Positions 42,916-51,339 of a stretch of DNA of 64,000 bases are shown in pieces (position 1 is the stretch's first letter; every line of letters starts with the position of its first letter). The position numbers were made by a program, and so were the translations under genes. Source of the DNA: Cohnella pontilimi (GTDB lineage: Bacteria > Bacillota > Bacilli > Paenibacillales > Paenibacillaceae); contig NZ_SUPK01000007.1 of assembly GCF_005049045.1 (NCBI RefSeq), positions 62,001 through 126,000 on the forward strand, given 5' to 3'. Below the pieces are notes generated by a model. It saw nothing but the letters and a program-made list of their open reading frames with translations. It had not been told where the DNA came from and did not search any database.

Positions 42916-44580
42916 TTGTCTATGATTACGATTTTTCAAATTTACTCTATATACTTTAAGCGATTGGGACGGCTGCTCGGATTCGCCGTCTTGACCCTAT
43001 GGCTGACGTTCGGCGGTTTCGTGCCGGCGGCGGATGCGCATGCGGAGCTGGTGAGAGCGGCCCCGGAGGCCGGTGATCAATCGGCCGAAAGTCCGGCTTC
43101 GGTCGAGCTTGTCTTTAACGAGCGACTGGACCCGGGGGGAATGAAGCTCTCCGTACTGGATGAGAAGCTGCGTGCGGTAACGGAAGACAAACCCGAGCGA
43201 ATCGAGCAAGGCAAAGGCATGCGGCTTCCGCTGCCCAAGCTGGGCGAAGGGCATTACACGGTTTCTTACAGTGTCATTTCGGCGGACGGACACCCGGTTT
43301 TCGGCGCTTATGTATTTACGGTAGGCAATCCGGCGCCGCTTCCCGGAGCAAGTAAATTGGATCCGCACGAGCAGGTGGGACACTCTGCGAACCATGGCTC
43401 ATCCGTTACACAGACGGCCTATCGCGCCTACGGTGCCCGCATCCTGTACTATATGGCTCTGCTGATCACTTCGGGCCTCGTCATGTGGAGCGTGCTGAAC
43501 CGGAACGCTTCTCCGCTAGTCCGTGAAGTACGCGAATACTGGCTCGGCATCGCCGGAAAATGCACGCTTCTCGCGACATTGGCCTATGTGGTGCTGAGCA
43601 TGACGGATCTCCTTCAGGAAGATTTGTACAGGGATGGGCTTCGCATTTTGATGGACACGACAATAGGCCGGCTTTACGTCGCGGAGGTGCTGCTGGCGAT
43701 CGCGGCCACATTGCTGGTCAGCTTGGGCGATGCAGCTCGCCTTTTTTGGGCAGCCATGTTTTTGTTCATTGAAGCTTGGTCAGGCCATGCGGCGGTTTAT
43801 ACGCCGAAGGCTTACACGATCGGGCTGGACTTCGTTCATCTGGCCGCCGCATCGCTTTGGGTCGGAGGTCTGGTGCTGCTGCTGGCCGTGTGGCGGAAGG
43901 AACGGCCGGAGGCTGGACGATTTGCGCTCGTTTTCTCGCGATGGGCTTTGTATTCGTTTTTGGTGTTGTGGGTGACGGGGGCGCTGTCGGTATTGGCGTT
44001 TTTACCGTCCTTAGATTATTTGCTTTATACGTCCTGGGGGACATGGTTGTTAATCAAAATCGGCGTTTCGATTCTGGTTGCCGTTGCGGCCCTGATCATC
44101 CGCGGAAGGCTCCGTAAGGGCTCACTGCCGCAAGGTGCGCTGCTCAAAGTTGATGCAGGTTTTATGACGGTTATCGTTTTCATTGTCGGCATCTTTACGT
44201 ATCAGACTCCTCTGCCGGCCAATGAACCGCTTCACTATCATGAAATGGGCACAGACCTGCATTATACGCTGCGGATCTCACCGAACGCGCCTGGCGACAA
44301 TTCGTTCACGGTAAAGGTGTGGCTGCCGGAATCGGCCGGCCAGCCGAAGCGGGTGGCTCTGCGGCTCCTGCCGCTGAAACGGGATGATGTGGGATATATC
44401 GAGGTACCGTTAAAGCCTTATCAGGATCAAGAAATCGACGCGTTTCCGGGTTACGGCAAATTTACTTATCAGGCGCAAGGTCCGTTTCTTCCGTTCGCGG
44501 GAAAGTGGAAAGCCCAAGTTCGTGTCACGGATGCACACGATAACGAAACGGTGAAGGAAATGCAGTTCCGTATCTATTAA
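42916..44580 (+). CDS. CopC-CopD fusion copper protein with C-terminal YtkA-like domain
   Basis: A membrane protein of about 554 residues. After an N-terminal hydrophobic segment ending AADA, the CopC-like domain begins with HAELVRAAPEAGDQ, where the first His is the copper ligand, and continues to VISADGHPVFGAYVFTVGN. A spacer with HEQVGHSANHGSS follows. About eight membrane helices form the CopD domain (from ARILYYMALLITSGLVMW to FIVGIFTYQTPLPA). The last 115 residues are an outer YtkA-like domain (LHYTLRISPNAPGDNSFTVKVWLP). The likely start is TTG 42916, 8 nt after GGAGG; ATG 42922 is the alternative. It is probably co-transcribed with the two-component genes. Confidence 0.88.
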   Translation: MSMITIFQIYSIYFKRLGRLLGFAVLTLWLTFGGFVPAADAHAELVRAAPEAGDQSAESPASVELVFNERLDPGGMKLSVLDEKLRAVTEDKPERIEQGKGMRLPLPKLGEGHYTVSYSVISADGHPVFGAYVFTVGNPAPLPGASKLDPHEQVGHSANHGSSVTQTAYRAYGARILYYMALLITSGLVMWSVLNRNASPLVREVREYWLGIAGKCTLLATLAYVVLSMTDLLQEDLYRDGLRILMDTTIGRLYVAEVLLAIAATLLVSLGDAARLFWAAMFLFIEAWSGHAAVYTPKAYTIGLDFVHLAAASLWVGGLVLLLAVWRKERPEAGRFALVFSRWALYSFLVLWVTGALSVLAFLPSLDYLLYTSWGTWLLIKIGVSILVAVAALIIRGRLRKGSLPQGALLKVDAGFMTVIVFIVGIFTYQTPLPANEPLHYHEMGTDLHYTLRISPNAPGDNSFTVKVWLPESAGQPKRVALRLLPLKRDDVGYIEVPLKPYQDQEIDAFPGYGKFTYQAQGPFLPFAGKWKAQVRVTDAHDNETVKEMQFRIY

Positions 44581-44607
44581 GCGGGTTAGGGAAAGCAGGG
44601 AGACGAG

Positions 44608-45468
44608 ATGAAGCCGAATGTGACGGACCAGCGGATCAAATGGCTCATTCTGCTCATTCCGACGATGACGATCGGCCTGTGGGAATATATTCGGCATGCG
44701 TTTTTACTGCCGTACTTGTCGATGGAGCTTGGCAACTTGCTCGCTCCGTTTATCGTGCTCACCGTCACACTGACGTTAGTCAGGGGTTTATTTTCACGGC
44801 TTGAAGCGTCACTAGAGGCTTTGCGCCGCGAACGCGAACTGAGTGCGGCATTGGAACAGCGCGAACAACTGGCGAAGGAGCTGCACGACGGGATCGCGCA
44901 GTCCTTGTTTTTGCTGGCGGTGAAGCTGGACCGTTTGGATCGTACGGCGCCGGAGGGCGAAGAAAAAGTTCGTTCTTTGACTGCCGAGCTGCGGTCGACA
45001 GTCAAGGTGATCGATGAAGATCTGAGACAGGCGATCGCCAATTTGCGTAAGGGGCCGACGCCTGCTGACGCCGCATGGGTCATCCCTCTGCGCGAGCTGC
45101 TCGAAGAAACCGCCGGGATCACAGAGGCACAGGCGGAGTTTCGCTGGGCGATTCCGGAAGATGATCTCTCTCCTAAAGAGAAAGTGGAGTTGTACGCTTG
45201 TTTGCGTGAAGCGCTGATTAATGTGCGAAAACATGCAAAGGCAACACGTGTTGAAGTGGTAGGGGAAACGAACGGAGAAGGCGGGTTTCGGTGCGCCGTG
45301 GAGGATAACGGAGTCGGATTCCTGGGCGATCCGCTGACTGTGAAGGAAAGGTTCGGACTGCGCATGGTGCGCGACCGATCCAATCGGATGGGCTGGACGT
45401 TTATTGCAGAGATGCGTGGAGACCGCACGGTGGTGGAAATCGTGAAGCCGGGGGAGTCGCTTGAATGA
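44608..45468 (+). CDS. Sensor histidine kinase, NarL/DegS-type
   Basis: A 286-residue membrane kinase with two short N-terminal helices (WLILLIPTMTIGLWEYI and LLAPFIVLTVTLTLVRGLF) and no large outer sensing domain. A coiled coil (RLEASLEALRREREL...) leads to the HisKA_3 motif with phospho-acceptor His93 in ELHDGIAQSLFLLAVKLDR. The ATPase domain has LREALINVRKHAKATRVEV (N box) and VEDNGVGF (G1). The stop overlaps the response regulator start by 4 bp. Adjacent copper genes suggest it senses copper or envelope stress, but no metal ligands are evident in the membrane part. Confidence 0.9.
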   Translation: MKPNVTDQRIKWLILLIPTMTIGLWEYIRHAFLLPYLSMELGNLLAPFIVLTVTLTLVRGLFSRLEASLEALRRERELSAALEQREQLAKELHDGIAQSLFLLAVKLDRLDRTAPEGEEKVRSLTAELRSTVKVIDEDLRQAIANLRKGPTPADAAWVIPLRELLEETAGITEAQAEFRWAIPEDDLSPKEKVELYACLREALINVRKHAKATRVEVVGETNGEGGFRCAVEDNGVGFLGDPLTVKERFGLRMVRDRSNRMGWTFIAEMRGDRTVVEIVKPGESLE

Positions 45469-46136
45469 AGCAGCCGATTCGAGTACTGATCGCGGATGAT
45501 CATATCCATGCCAGAGAAGGGATGCGGGAAATCTTATCTTCGGACCCGGATTTTGTCATCGTGGGAGAGGCTGCCAGTGGAGAAGAAGCGCTGAATCTCA
45601 CGGATTCCGTATATCCTGAACTGATCTTGATGGATATTCAGATGCCGGGGATGGGCGGTTTCGAAGCGGTAAAAGCGATCAAGGCCGCTTACCCCTCGGT
45701 CAAAATCGTCATGGTCACCGTCTCGGACGACCCCGCCTATTTGTTCGAGGCACTGAAAAAAGGTGCGCAGGGTTATTTGCTGAAAAACTTGAACCCTTCC
45801 GCGTGGACGGATTATTTGCGCCAGGTAGCGCTTGACGAAGCGCCTCTCAATCCGGATTTCGCGTTGTCGATCCTGCGGGAGTTCGCCGGACGGAGCCGGA
45901 AGGGGCCGGCTTCAGGCGATGCTACTCCACTGGAACAGCTTACACCGCGGGAGCGGGAAATTCTTCGGGAAGTTTCCGGAGGCCTGACGAATCGGGAAGT
46001 TGCAACATCTCTCGGATTATCCGAACATACGGTGAAAAACCATATTAAAAGTATTTTGCAGAAGCTCCATCTGGATAATCGCGTCCAATTGACCCGATAC
46101 GCTTATGAACGTGGACTGCTGGAGCCGGGGGAATGA
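45465..46136 (+). CDS. Response regulator, NarL/LuxR family
   Basis: A 223-residue regulator. The receiver domain has the phospho-acceptor Asp57 in ELILMDIQMPGMGGFEAV, the acidic IADDHIHARE patch and the lysine in LLKNLNP. A linker leads to the LuxR-type helix-turn-helix LTPREREILREVSGGLTNREVATSLGLSEHTVKNHIKSIL. It is translationally coupled to the kinase. Likely targets are its own operon and ycnI; a palindrome (TGACTC-N4-GAGTCA) lies 60 bp after the stop, in front of ycnI. Confidence 0.92.
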   Translation: MKQPIRVLIADDHIHAREGMREILSSDPDFVIVGEAASGEEALNLTDSVYPELILMDIQMPGMGGFEAVKAIKAAYPSVKIVMVTVSDDPAYLFEALKKGAQGYLLKNLNPSAWTDYLRQVALDEAPLNPDFALSILREFAGRSRKGPASGDATPLEQLTPREREILREVSGGLTNREVATSLGLSEHTVKNHIKSILQKLHLDNRVQLTRYAYERGLLEPGE

Positions 46137-46196
46137 GTGAATATTGCGTCTACTTAGCGTGTAATGCCATGGAACGGTCACACATTTTCTACGATC

Positions 46197-46212
46197 TGAC
46201 TCTTTCGAGTCA
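46197..46212. promoter_or_regulatory. Palindrome upstream of ycnI
   Basis: TGACTC TTTC GAGTCA, a perfect 6-bp inverted repeat. It lies 23 bp upstream of a TATACT -10-like hexamer (46235-46240), where a regulator could act. No strong -35 is present, consistent with activator dependence. It has no T-run, so it is not a terminator. Confidence 0.4.
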
Positions 46213-46281
46213 TGCGGACAGCTTGGTTCGGGATTATACTAGGTACCATACGATGGATTGGAAGGAAGGTCGAAGGTACCT

Positions 46282-46896
46282 ATGAAAAAAAGTTTGATGG
46301 TTTCGCTCGTATTGCTGTTTACTCTTGCATTTGCCGGAGCAGCAAGCGCTCACGTGACGGTGCAGCCGAAAGAGGTTCCTGCAAACTCGTATCAGGTGTT
46401 TACCCTGCGCGTGCCGACAGAGAAGGATGTTGCGACTACACAGGTGAAAGTCGAGGTGCCGGCAGGCGTCGACGTGTCCCGCTTGGAACCGAAGCCGGAT
46501 TGGACGTATGAGCTGGAGAAAAACGCCGACGGCAAAATCGTGTCCGTCACTTGGAAAACGGCGGGAAAAGGTTTGAGCGCAACGGAATTCGGCCAATTTT
46601 TGTTCCAGGGGAAAGTGGCAGCTGACGCCAAGGAACTGACTTGGAAGGCGTATCAAACATACGCCGACGGCAGTGTGGTCGAATGGACCGGCGCTCCGGA
46701 TGCCGACAAGCCGGCATCTGTCACCACGGTAACGGTGGCAACCGGCGCAGAAGATCATGGTCATGGGGCTGCAACCGACACGACGACGGCCGCAAATGCT
46801 GATGACACCAAATCAACGTGGACGCTGGTTCTATCGGCCGCCGCGCTTGTCGTGTCGTTGATTGCACTGTTTCTTGTCGTAAGGAAGAAAGCGTAA
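46282..46896 (+). CDS. ycnI: YcnI-family copper-associated membrane protein (DUF1775)
   Basis: A 204-residue exported protein. The signal peptide (SLMVSLVLLFTLAFAGAASA) is followed by the mature N-terminus HVTVQPKEVPANSYQVFTLRVP, characteristic of YcnI, where the first His binds copper. The domain extends to about residue 155, followed by a short Ala/Thr/Asp linker with HGHG and a C-terminal membrane anchor (WTLVLSAAALVVSLIALFLVV). In Bacillus, ycnI lies next to the CopCD protein gene ycnJ; here it is just after CopCD and the two-component system. ATG 46282 follows AAGGAAGG and AAGGT. It ends in a strong terminator. Confidence 0.93.
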   Translation: MKKSLMVSLVLLFTLAFAGAASAHVTVQPKEVPANSYQVFTLRVPTEKDVATTQVKVEVPAGVDVSRLEPKPDWTYELEKNADGKIVSVTWKTAGKGLSATEFGQFLFQGKVAADAKELTWKAYQTYADGSVVEWTGAPDADKPASVTTVTVATGAEDHGHGAATDTTTAANADDTKSTWTLVLSAAALVVSLIALFLVVRKKA

Positions 46897-46911
46897 GTTT
46901 TGAACCGAATA

Positions 46912-46950
46912 AGCCGTCAAGGGTTATCACACGCCCTTGGCGGTTTTTTT
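46912..46950 (+). terminator. Intrinsic terminator after ycnI
   Basis: CCGTCAAGGG / CCCTTGGCGG stem, followed by seven T. Confidence 0.85.
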
Positions 46951-46969
46951 ATAATTAACAATTTTGTTT

Positions 46970-47011
46970 TATTACAAATATATTGATTTAATCAGGAATT
47001 AACTGTAATAT
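46970..47011 (+). promoter_or_regulatory. Promoter and candidate operator of the ArsR-type regulator
   Basis: TTGATT (46983-46988), a 17-bp spacer and TAATAT (47006-47011). TATTACAAATATAT (46970-46983) touches the -35. A nearly identical TATTACAAATTTAT occurs at 48047-48060 in front of the transport operon, so both may bind the regulator. Confidence 0.45.
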
Positions 47012-47055
47012 GCTCGTAAGAAATGATTATGACAGACGGACGACGGAGTGGAACG

Positions 47056-47991
47056 ATGCTTGAACTTAGTCTGAACGAACCGGATCAGCTCGTGATTGTC
47101 GCGCATGCGCTGTCCAATCGGGCACGCGTAGATATGCTGCGCCTGCTCAGCAACAAAAATATGAATGTCGTCGAGATTGCGGACGCTTTGAAGCTGCCGG
47201 TCTCCACCGTGGCGAACAACGTGAAAGTGCTGGAAGCGGCGAAGCTTATCCATACCGAACTGCTGCCGGCTACGCGCGGGGCGATGAAGGTATGTACCCG
47301 CAATTACGATGATATCCATGTGGCGATGAACATCGAGAAGCAGATGCCGAAAGACGCCGCGAGGGTATATGAAATGGAAATGCCGATTGGCCATTACATG
47401 GATTGTGAGGTCTACCCTACGTGCGGAATGGCGAATGCGGAGGGAATGCTGATCCGCGAGGACGAGCCGGCCAGCTTCTATCACCCTAAGCATATCGGCG
47501 CGCAGATCATCTGGTTCCGCAGAGGCTACGTCGAATATTTGCTTCCGCTTGAAATCCCGCATAATGCCACAATCGAATCGATCGAATTCTCTATGGAAAT
47601 GTGTTCCGAAGCCCCTAATTATGACAACAATTGGCCATCAGACATTACCTTGTGGGTGAACGGAGTGGAAATCGGCATGTGGACCAGTCCTGGCGATTTC
47701 GGCGACAGACGGGGCAAACTGAATCCGCCGTGGTGGCTGGACTGGACGACGCAGTATGGTTTGCTCAAAACTTGGCGTGTGGACGGGGAGCGTACAACGC
47801 TGGATATGGATAAGGTCTCCAATACGACGATCCGGGATTTGAAGCTGAAGGAACGGCCCAACGTGAGGCTTAGGATCGGCGTGAAAGAGGATGCGGTGCA
47901 TAAGGGCGGAGTGAACTTGTTCGGCCGGCAATTCGGGGATTATGAACAAGATCTCGTCATGAAAGTACATTATTCGATAGGAAATGACTAA
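47056..47991 (+). CDS. ArsR-type helix-turn-helix regulator with large C-terminal domain
   Basis: A 311-residue regulator. Residues about 8-80 are an ArsR-like winged helix (VIVAHALSNRARVDMLRLLSNKNMNVVEIADALKLPVSTVANNVKVLEAAKLI). Unlike ordinary ArsR proteins of about 100 residues, it has some 220 further residues rich in aromatic and acidic positions, with beta-sandwich character (YDNNWPSDITLWVNGVEIGMW, PPWWLDWTTQYGLLKTWRV). This could bind a sugar. There is no typical metal-site cysteine motif. ATG 47056 follows GGAGTGG; the earlier ATGs lack a binding site. Its position directly upstream of the binding protein gene and shared operator-like sequences suggest it controls the carbohydrate locus. 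Confidence 0.8.
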   Translation: MLELSLNEPDQLVIVAHALSNRARVDMLRLLSNKNMNVVEIADALKLPVSTVANNVKVLEAAKLIHTELLPATRGAMKVCTRNYDDIHVAMNIEKQMPKDAARVYEMEMPIGHYMDCEVYPTCGMANAEGMLIREDEPASFYHPKHIGAQIIWFRRGYVEYLLPLEIPHNATIESIEFSMEMCSEAPNYDNNWPSDITLWVNGVEIGMWTSPGDFGDRRGKLNPPWWLDWTTQYGLLKTWRVDGERTTLDMDKVSNTTIRDLKLKERPNVRLRIGVKEDAVHKGGVNLFGRQFGDYEQDLVMKVHYSIGND

Positions 47992-47998
47992 TAAACCG

Positions 47999-48040
47999 AC
48001 CTTTAATTACATTATTTTTGTAATTGAAGGTTTTTCTTTT
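47999..48040 (+). terminator. Intrinsic terminator after the ArsR-type regulator
   Basis: ACCTTTAATTACA / TGTAATTGAAGGT stem with a TTATTTT loop, followed by TTTTCTTTT. Confidence 0.8.
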
Positions 48041-48046
48041 ATTAAT

Positions 48047-48154
48047 TATTACAAATTTATGAAATGAAACCGTTGACATTTTGGCTTTTCCCACGCTATA
48101 TTGGACTTGCGGAAACAAAATATATGTAACAAATTGAATATTGTGTTTTGTTTC
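48047..48154 (+). promoter_or_regulatory. Promoter region of the carbohydrate operon with cre and inverted repeat
   Basis: TTGACA (48073-48078), an 18-bp spacer and TATATT (48097-48102) form a strong promoter. TGAAACCGTTGACA (48065-48078) fits the cre consensus TGWAANCGNTNWCA at every defined position and covers the -35. TATTACAAATTTAT (48047-48060) resembles the element in front of the regulator gene. An inverted repeat GAAACAAAA / TTTTGTTTC (48112-48154) lies just after the expected start. Repression by CcpA and by the ArsR-type protein is likely. Confidence 0.7.
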
Positions 48155-48198
48155 TGTGCGTTCTTAATCGTTACCATAATTAAAATGGGAGGTCCAAC

Positions 48199-49551
48199 AT
48201 GAAAAAGCTATTGAGCTTGAGTCTTGCCACCATGCTTTCCTTCGCCCTTGTGCTCACTGCATGCGGAGGAGGCGGCAGTAACAATGATGCCGGCTCTTCA
48301 TCTCCGGCATCGCCGTCCGATTCGCCGTCGCAATCTGCTTCCGCTCCGGCTTCTGATTCCGGTTCCGGTGAAAAGGTAAGCTTGTCGTTCTGGACGCTGT
48401 TCTCCGGAGGAGACGGCGACAACATGCAGGCCATGATTGACGAATTCAACAAGACTCATCCGAACATCCAAGTGAAAAACACGAAATTGGAATGGGGAGA
48501 GTACTACACCAAGCTCATTACCGCTGTAGGTAACGGAAATGGTCCGGACGTTGGCATCTCCCATACTTCCCGCCTCCCTGACCTGATCGAGCAAGGTGTG
48601 GCGACCGAGCTGGACGACGTGGCCGAAGGGGCAGGCGTAGACTGGTCCACGATCAACCAGAACCTTCTGAACGCAACCGTGGTGGACGGCAAGCATTACG
48701 CGGTGCCAATCGATACCCATCCGTTCATCATGTACTATAACAAAAAGCTTCTGAAAGACGCAGGCGTATTGGGCGACGACGGCAAACCGGTCATCGAACC
48801 CGGCGCCGACGGCTTTGTGAAATTCTTAACGACGATCAAGGAAAAGCTGCCGAAGGTCACGCCGTTCGCGCTTTCCAATTCCAACGACGACCCTTATCGT
48901 CTGTGGTGGGCGCTGTACTCTCAACAAGGCGGAAACGACGTCATTTCGGACGATCTGAAAAAAGCACAGATTGATGCGGATAAAGGAGCGAAAGCGGCTC
49001 AATACATTCAGGATCTCTACCACAAATACGGTGTTATTAAGAAGAATGATCCGGACTTTTATAAAAACTTCCAAAGCGGCACCGCCGCCGTCATGATGAC
49101 CGGTGTATGGGCCACAGGCATTTGGGAATCGACGAAAGGTCTCGAGTTCGGCGCTATGCCGATTCCGCAAATTTACGATCAACCGGCAACCTGGGGAGAC
49201 TCTCACACCATCATCCTGCCGACGACGAAGAACGACGACCCGCAAAAACGCATCGCCGCACTCACCTTCGCCAACTGGCTTGCCGATAACGGCCAAATTT
49301 GGGCGAAAGCGGGCCATATCCCATCGAAGCCTTCGGTATTTGATAAACAAGAATTTAAAGACCTGCCTTACCGCAGCGACTATGTATCTGTTGCCGACAC
49401 AGTCAAGTTCAACAAGCCTTCTACGAAGAACTGGCAAATCCGTGACCTCGCGCTTTTCAAGTACCTGAATGAGGTGTGGGCAAATAAAATGACGCCTGCC
49501 GACGCTATGACCAAGATGTCTGCAGAAATCCAAAAAGTGCTCGACCAATAA
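48199..49551 (+). CDS. Carbohydrate ABC transporter substrate-binding lipoprotein
   Basis: A 450-residue extracellular binding protein of the family 1 (MalE-type) carbohydrate class. The lipobox is LVLTACGGGG, with Cys as the lipid-modified residue, followed by a Ser/Pro/Gly-rich linker of about 35 residues. The two-lobe domain begins SLSFWTLFSGGDGDNMQAMIDEFNKTHPNIQV and contains GTAAVMMTGVWATGIWE. ATG 48199 follows GGGAGG. It is the first gene of an operon with two permeases. A strong stem-loop follows the gene, as is usual between abundant binding proteins and permeases. Confidence 0.92.
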   Translation: MKKLLSLSLATMLSFALVLTACGGGGSNNDAGSSSPASPSDSPSQSASAPASDSGSGEKVSLSFWTLFSGGDGDNMQAMIDEFNKTHPNIQVKNTKLEWGEYYTKLITAVGNGNGPDVGISHTSRLPDLIEQGVATELDDVAEGAGVDWSTINQNLLNATVVDGKHYAVPIDTHPFIMYYNKKLLKDAGVLGDDGKPVIEPGADGFVKFLTTIKEKLPKVTPFALSNSNDDPYRLWWALYSQQGGNDVISDDLKKAQIDADKGAKAAQYIQDLYHKYGVIKKNDPDFYKNFQSGTAAVMMTGVWATGIWESTKGLEFGAMPIPQIYDQPATWGDSHTIILPTTKNDDPQKRIAALTFANWLADNGQIWAKAGHIPSKPSVFDKQEFKDLPYRSDYVSVADTVKFNKPSTKNWQIRDLALFKYLNEVWANKMTPADAMTKMSAEIQKVLDQ

Positions 49552-49587
49552 TCGTTGCTACTCAACGATGCGGAACCACAAACCCGA

Positions 49588-49614
49588 CAAGCTTGCGGCG
49601 CTGCCGCAAGCTTG
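49588..49614 (+). other. Intergenic stem-loop after the binding protein gene
   Basis: A perfect 12-bp inverted repeat CAAGCTTGCGGC / GCCGCAAGCTTG with a GCT loop and no T-run. Such structures between a binding protein and permease genes often protect the upstream mRNA and lower downstream expression. Confidence 0.7.
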
Positions 49615-49642
49615 CCTGGTACTTGGGGAAGAGGTGATGTTC

Positions 49643-50536
49643 ATGAGAATGACCAAGCTTCGGGCGGATGTTCAGGCACTTCTTTTTTTGCTTCCTTTCC
49701 TGGTTGTCTATTTGCTTTTTACGATTTATCCGATGATCAAAGGCGTGCAAATGAGCTTCTACAAATGGACGCTGATCAAGAAAATCAAATATGTGGGCTG
49801 GCAGAACTACGAGAACATGTTCAAAGACAACGACTTCTGGGCATCGATTTGGCATTCTACGATTTTCGTGCTGCTCACGACGCCTACCATGATCGTTTTA
49901 GCGATCGCGCTGGCTCTTATTGCCAACCGAAATTCTCGTCTGCAGAAGCTTTACCGAAGCGTTTTCTTCGTTCCCAGCATTTTGTCGGTAGCGGTCGTTT
50001 CTTTTTTAGGACTTTTCATTTTTCAACCGTATACCGGATTTTTGAACAGCCTGCTTCATTTGATTCAGGCACTGCCGCAGGGCAAGGAAATTTTTTGGCT
50101 GACGGAAACGAATCTGGCATGGATTGCAGTGGGCGCCATCACACTCTGGTGGACAGTCGGATTTAACTTCATCTTGTATTTGTCGGCCATGCAAGACATC
50201 CCGGATGACATATATGAAGCGGCCCGCCTGGACGGGGCCACGGATTCGCAGACGTTTTGGCAGATTACGCTTCCTTTGCTGAATCCGATTACCAAGACCA
50301 TTACAATGCTCCAAATCATCGCGTCGTTCAAGGTGTTTCTTCAAATCTACATCATCACGGGCGGAGGACCGCTTGACCAGACAAGGTCGGTTATTCAGTA
50401 CATCTGGCAGACCGGCTTCCGCAAAAACAATCTGGGCTATGCAGCAACGATGTCATACATGCTGTTCTTCATTCTGCTCGTGCTGTCGGCTCTCCAGTAT
50501 TGGATGAACAACCGGAAGGAGGCGCAGTTGCGATGA
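49643..50536 (+). CDS. Carbohydrate ABC transporter permease (MalF-type)
   Basis: A 297-residue membrane protein with six hydrophobic segments. It begins MRMTKLRADVQALLFLLPFLVVYLLFTIYPM, standard for MalF-type sugar permeases. The cytoplasmic EAA loop is DIYEAARLDGATDSQTFWQITLPLLNP, which contacts the ATPase. ATG 49643 is 6 nt after GAGGTG; an ATG at 49637 directly abuts that site. It overlaps the next permease gene by 4 bp. No ATPase gene is in the locus, so a shared MsmX-type ATPase encoded elsewhere is expected. Confidence 0.9.
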   Translation: MRMTKLRADVQALLFLLPFLVVYLLFTIYPMIKGVQMSFYKWTLIKKIKYVGWQNYENMFKDNDFWASIWHSTIFVLLTTPTMIVLAIALALIANRNSRLQKLYRSVFFVPSILSVAVVSFLGLFIFQPYTGFLNSLLHLIQALPQGKEIFWLTETNLAWIAVGAITLWWTVGFNFILYLSAMQDIPDDIYEAARLDGATDSQTFWQITLPLLNPITKTITMLQIIASFKVFLQIYIITGGGPLDQTRSVIQYIWQTGFRKNNLGYAATMSYMLFFILLVLSALQYWMNNRKEAQLR

Positions 50537-51339
50537 AATGGCTGTATCGGATCGTTTCGTTGATCGCTGCTGTCGTATTTCTCGTTCCGCTGGTCTGGAT
50601 GCTCGTCGTCTCGATCAAGCAGGAGGGCATGAAGATCGTCACCTTGGTCGATTGGTTCACCCCTCCTTATTCCTTCGGTGTTTATGGGCAAGTGATCCGC
50701 GAAACCAAGCTGATGAATTGGGTTTGGAACAGCTTTTTCGTAGCGGTTGTCATCACCATTCTTACGGTTGTCATGGCGGCTATGGCCGGTTTTGCCATGT
50801 CCAAAATGCCGTTCCGTTACAAGACGTTCATGTTCTTCGTGATCTTGGCCGGGTTGCTCATTCCCGGCGAAGCGGTCATTATTCCGCTTTACCAGACCGC
50901 CAAGGATCTTCATATTCTCAACACGTACAGCGGATTGATTTTTCCGATGCTGGCTTCGCCGATTGCCGTTATTATCCTCAAAAGCTTCTTTGACGGCGTA
51001 CCGAACGATCTCATTGAAAGCGTTCAGATCGACGGAGGCGGGACTTGGCGCATTTTCATGAACATCATGCTTCCACTGACCCGGCCGGCCGTCGCTTCCA
51101 TGCTGATCTTGACTTTTATCGGATCCTGGAACAACTTCCTTTGGCCGTTCTTGTCGGTGACGGATGACAAGCTGTTCACACTGCCTATGGGAATTCCGAC
51201 ATTGATGAACCAATATTCGACAGATTACGTGAAACCGATGGTGATCAATACGATCTCCTCGCTGCCGATCATCATCCTGTTCCTGATCTTCGAACGTCAA
51301 ATTGTCAAAGGCATCAGCCTTTCCGGGATCAAAGGATGA
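50533..51339 (+). CDS. Carbohydrate ABC transporter permease (MalG-type)
   Basis: A 268-residue second permease of the importer. It starts MKWLYRIVSLIAAVVFLVPLVWMLVVSIKQEG. The EAA loop reads GVPNDLIESVQIDGGGTWRIFMNIMLPLTRPAVASMLILTFIGSWNNFLWPF, close to MalG homologues. The C-terminus ends FERQIVKGISLSGIKG, another common MalG feature. The start overlaps the upstream permease stop (ATGA), and its stop overlaps the acyltransferase gene, so the three are coupled. Confidence 0.9.
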   Translation: MKWLYRIVSLIAAVVFLVPLVWMLVVSIKQEGMKIVTLVDWFTPPYSFGVYGQVIRETKLMNWVWNSFFVAVVITILTVVMAAMAGFAMSKMPFRYKTFMFFVILAGLLIPGEAVIIPLYQTAKDLHILNTYSGLIFPMLASPIAVIILKSFFDGVPNDLIESVQIDGGGTWRIFMNIMLPLTRPAVASMLILTFIGSWNNFLWPFLSVTDDKLFTLPMGIPTLMNQYSTDYVKPMVINTISSLPIIILFLIFERQIVKGISLSGIKG

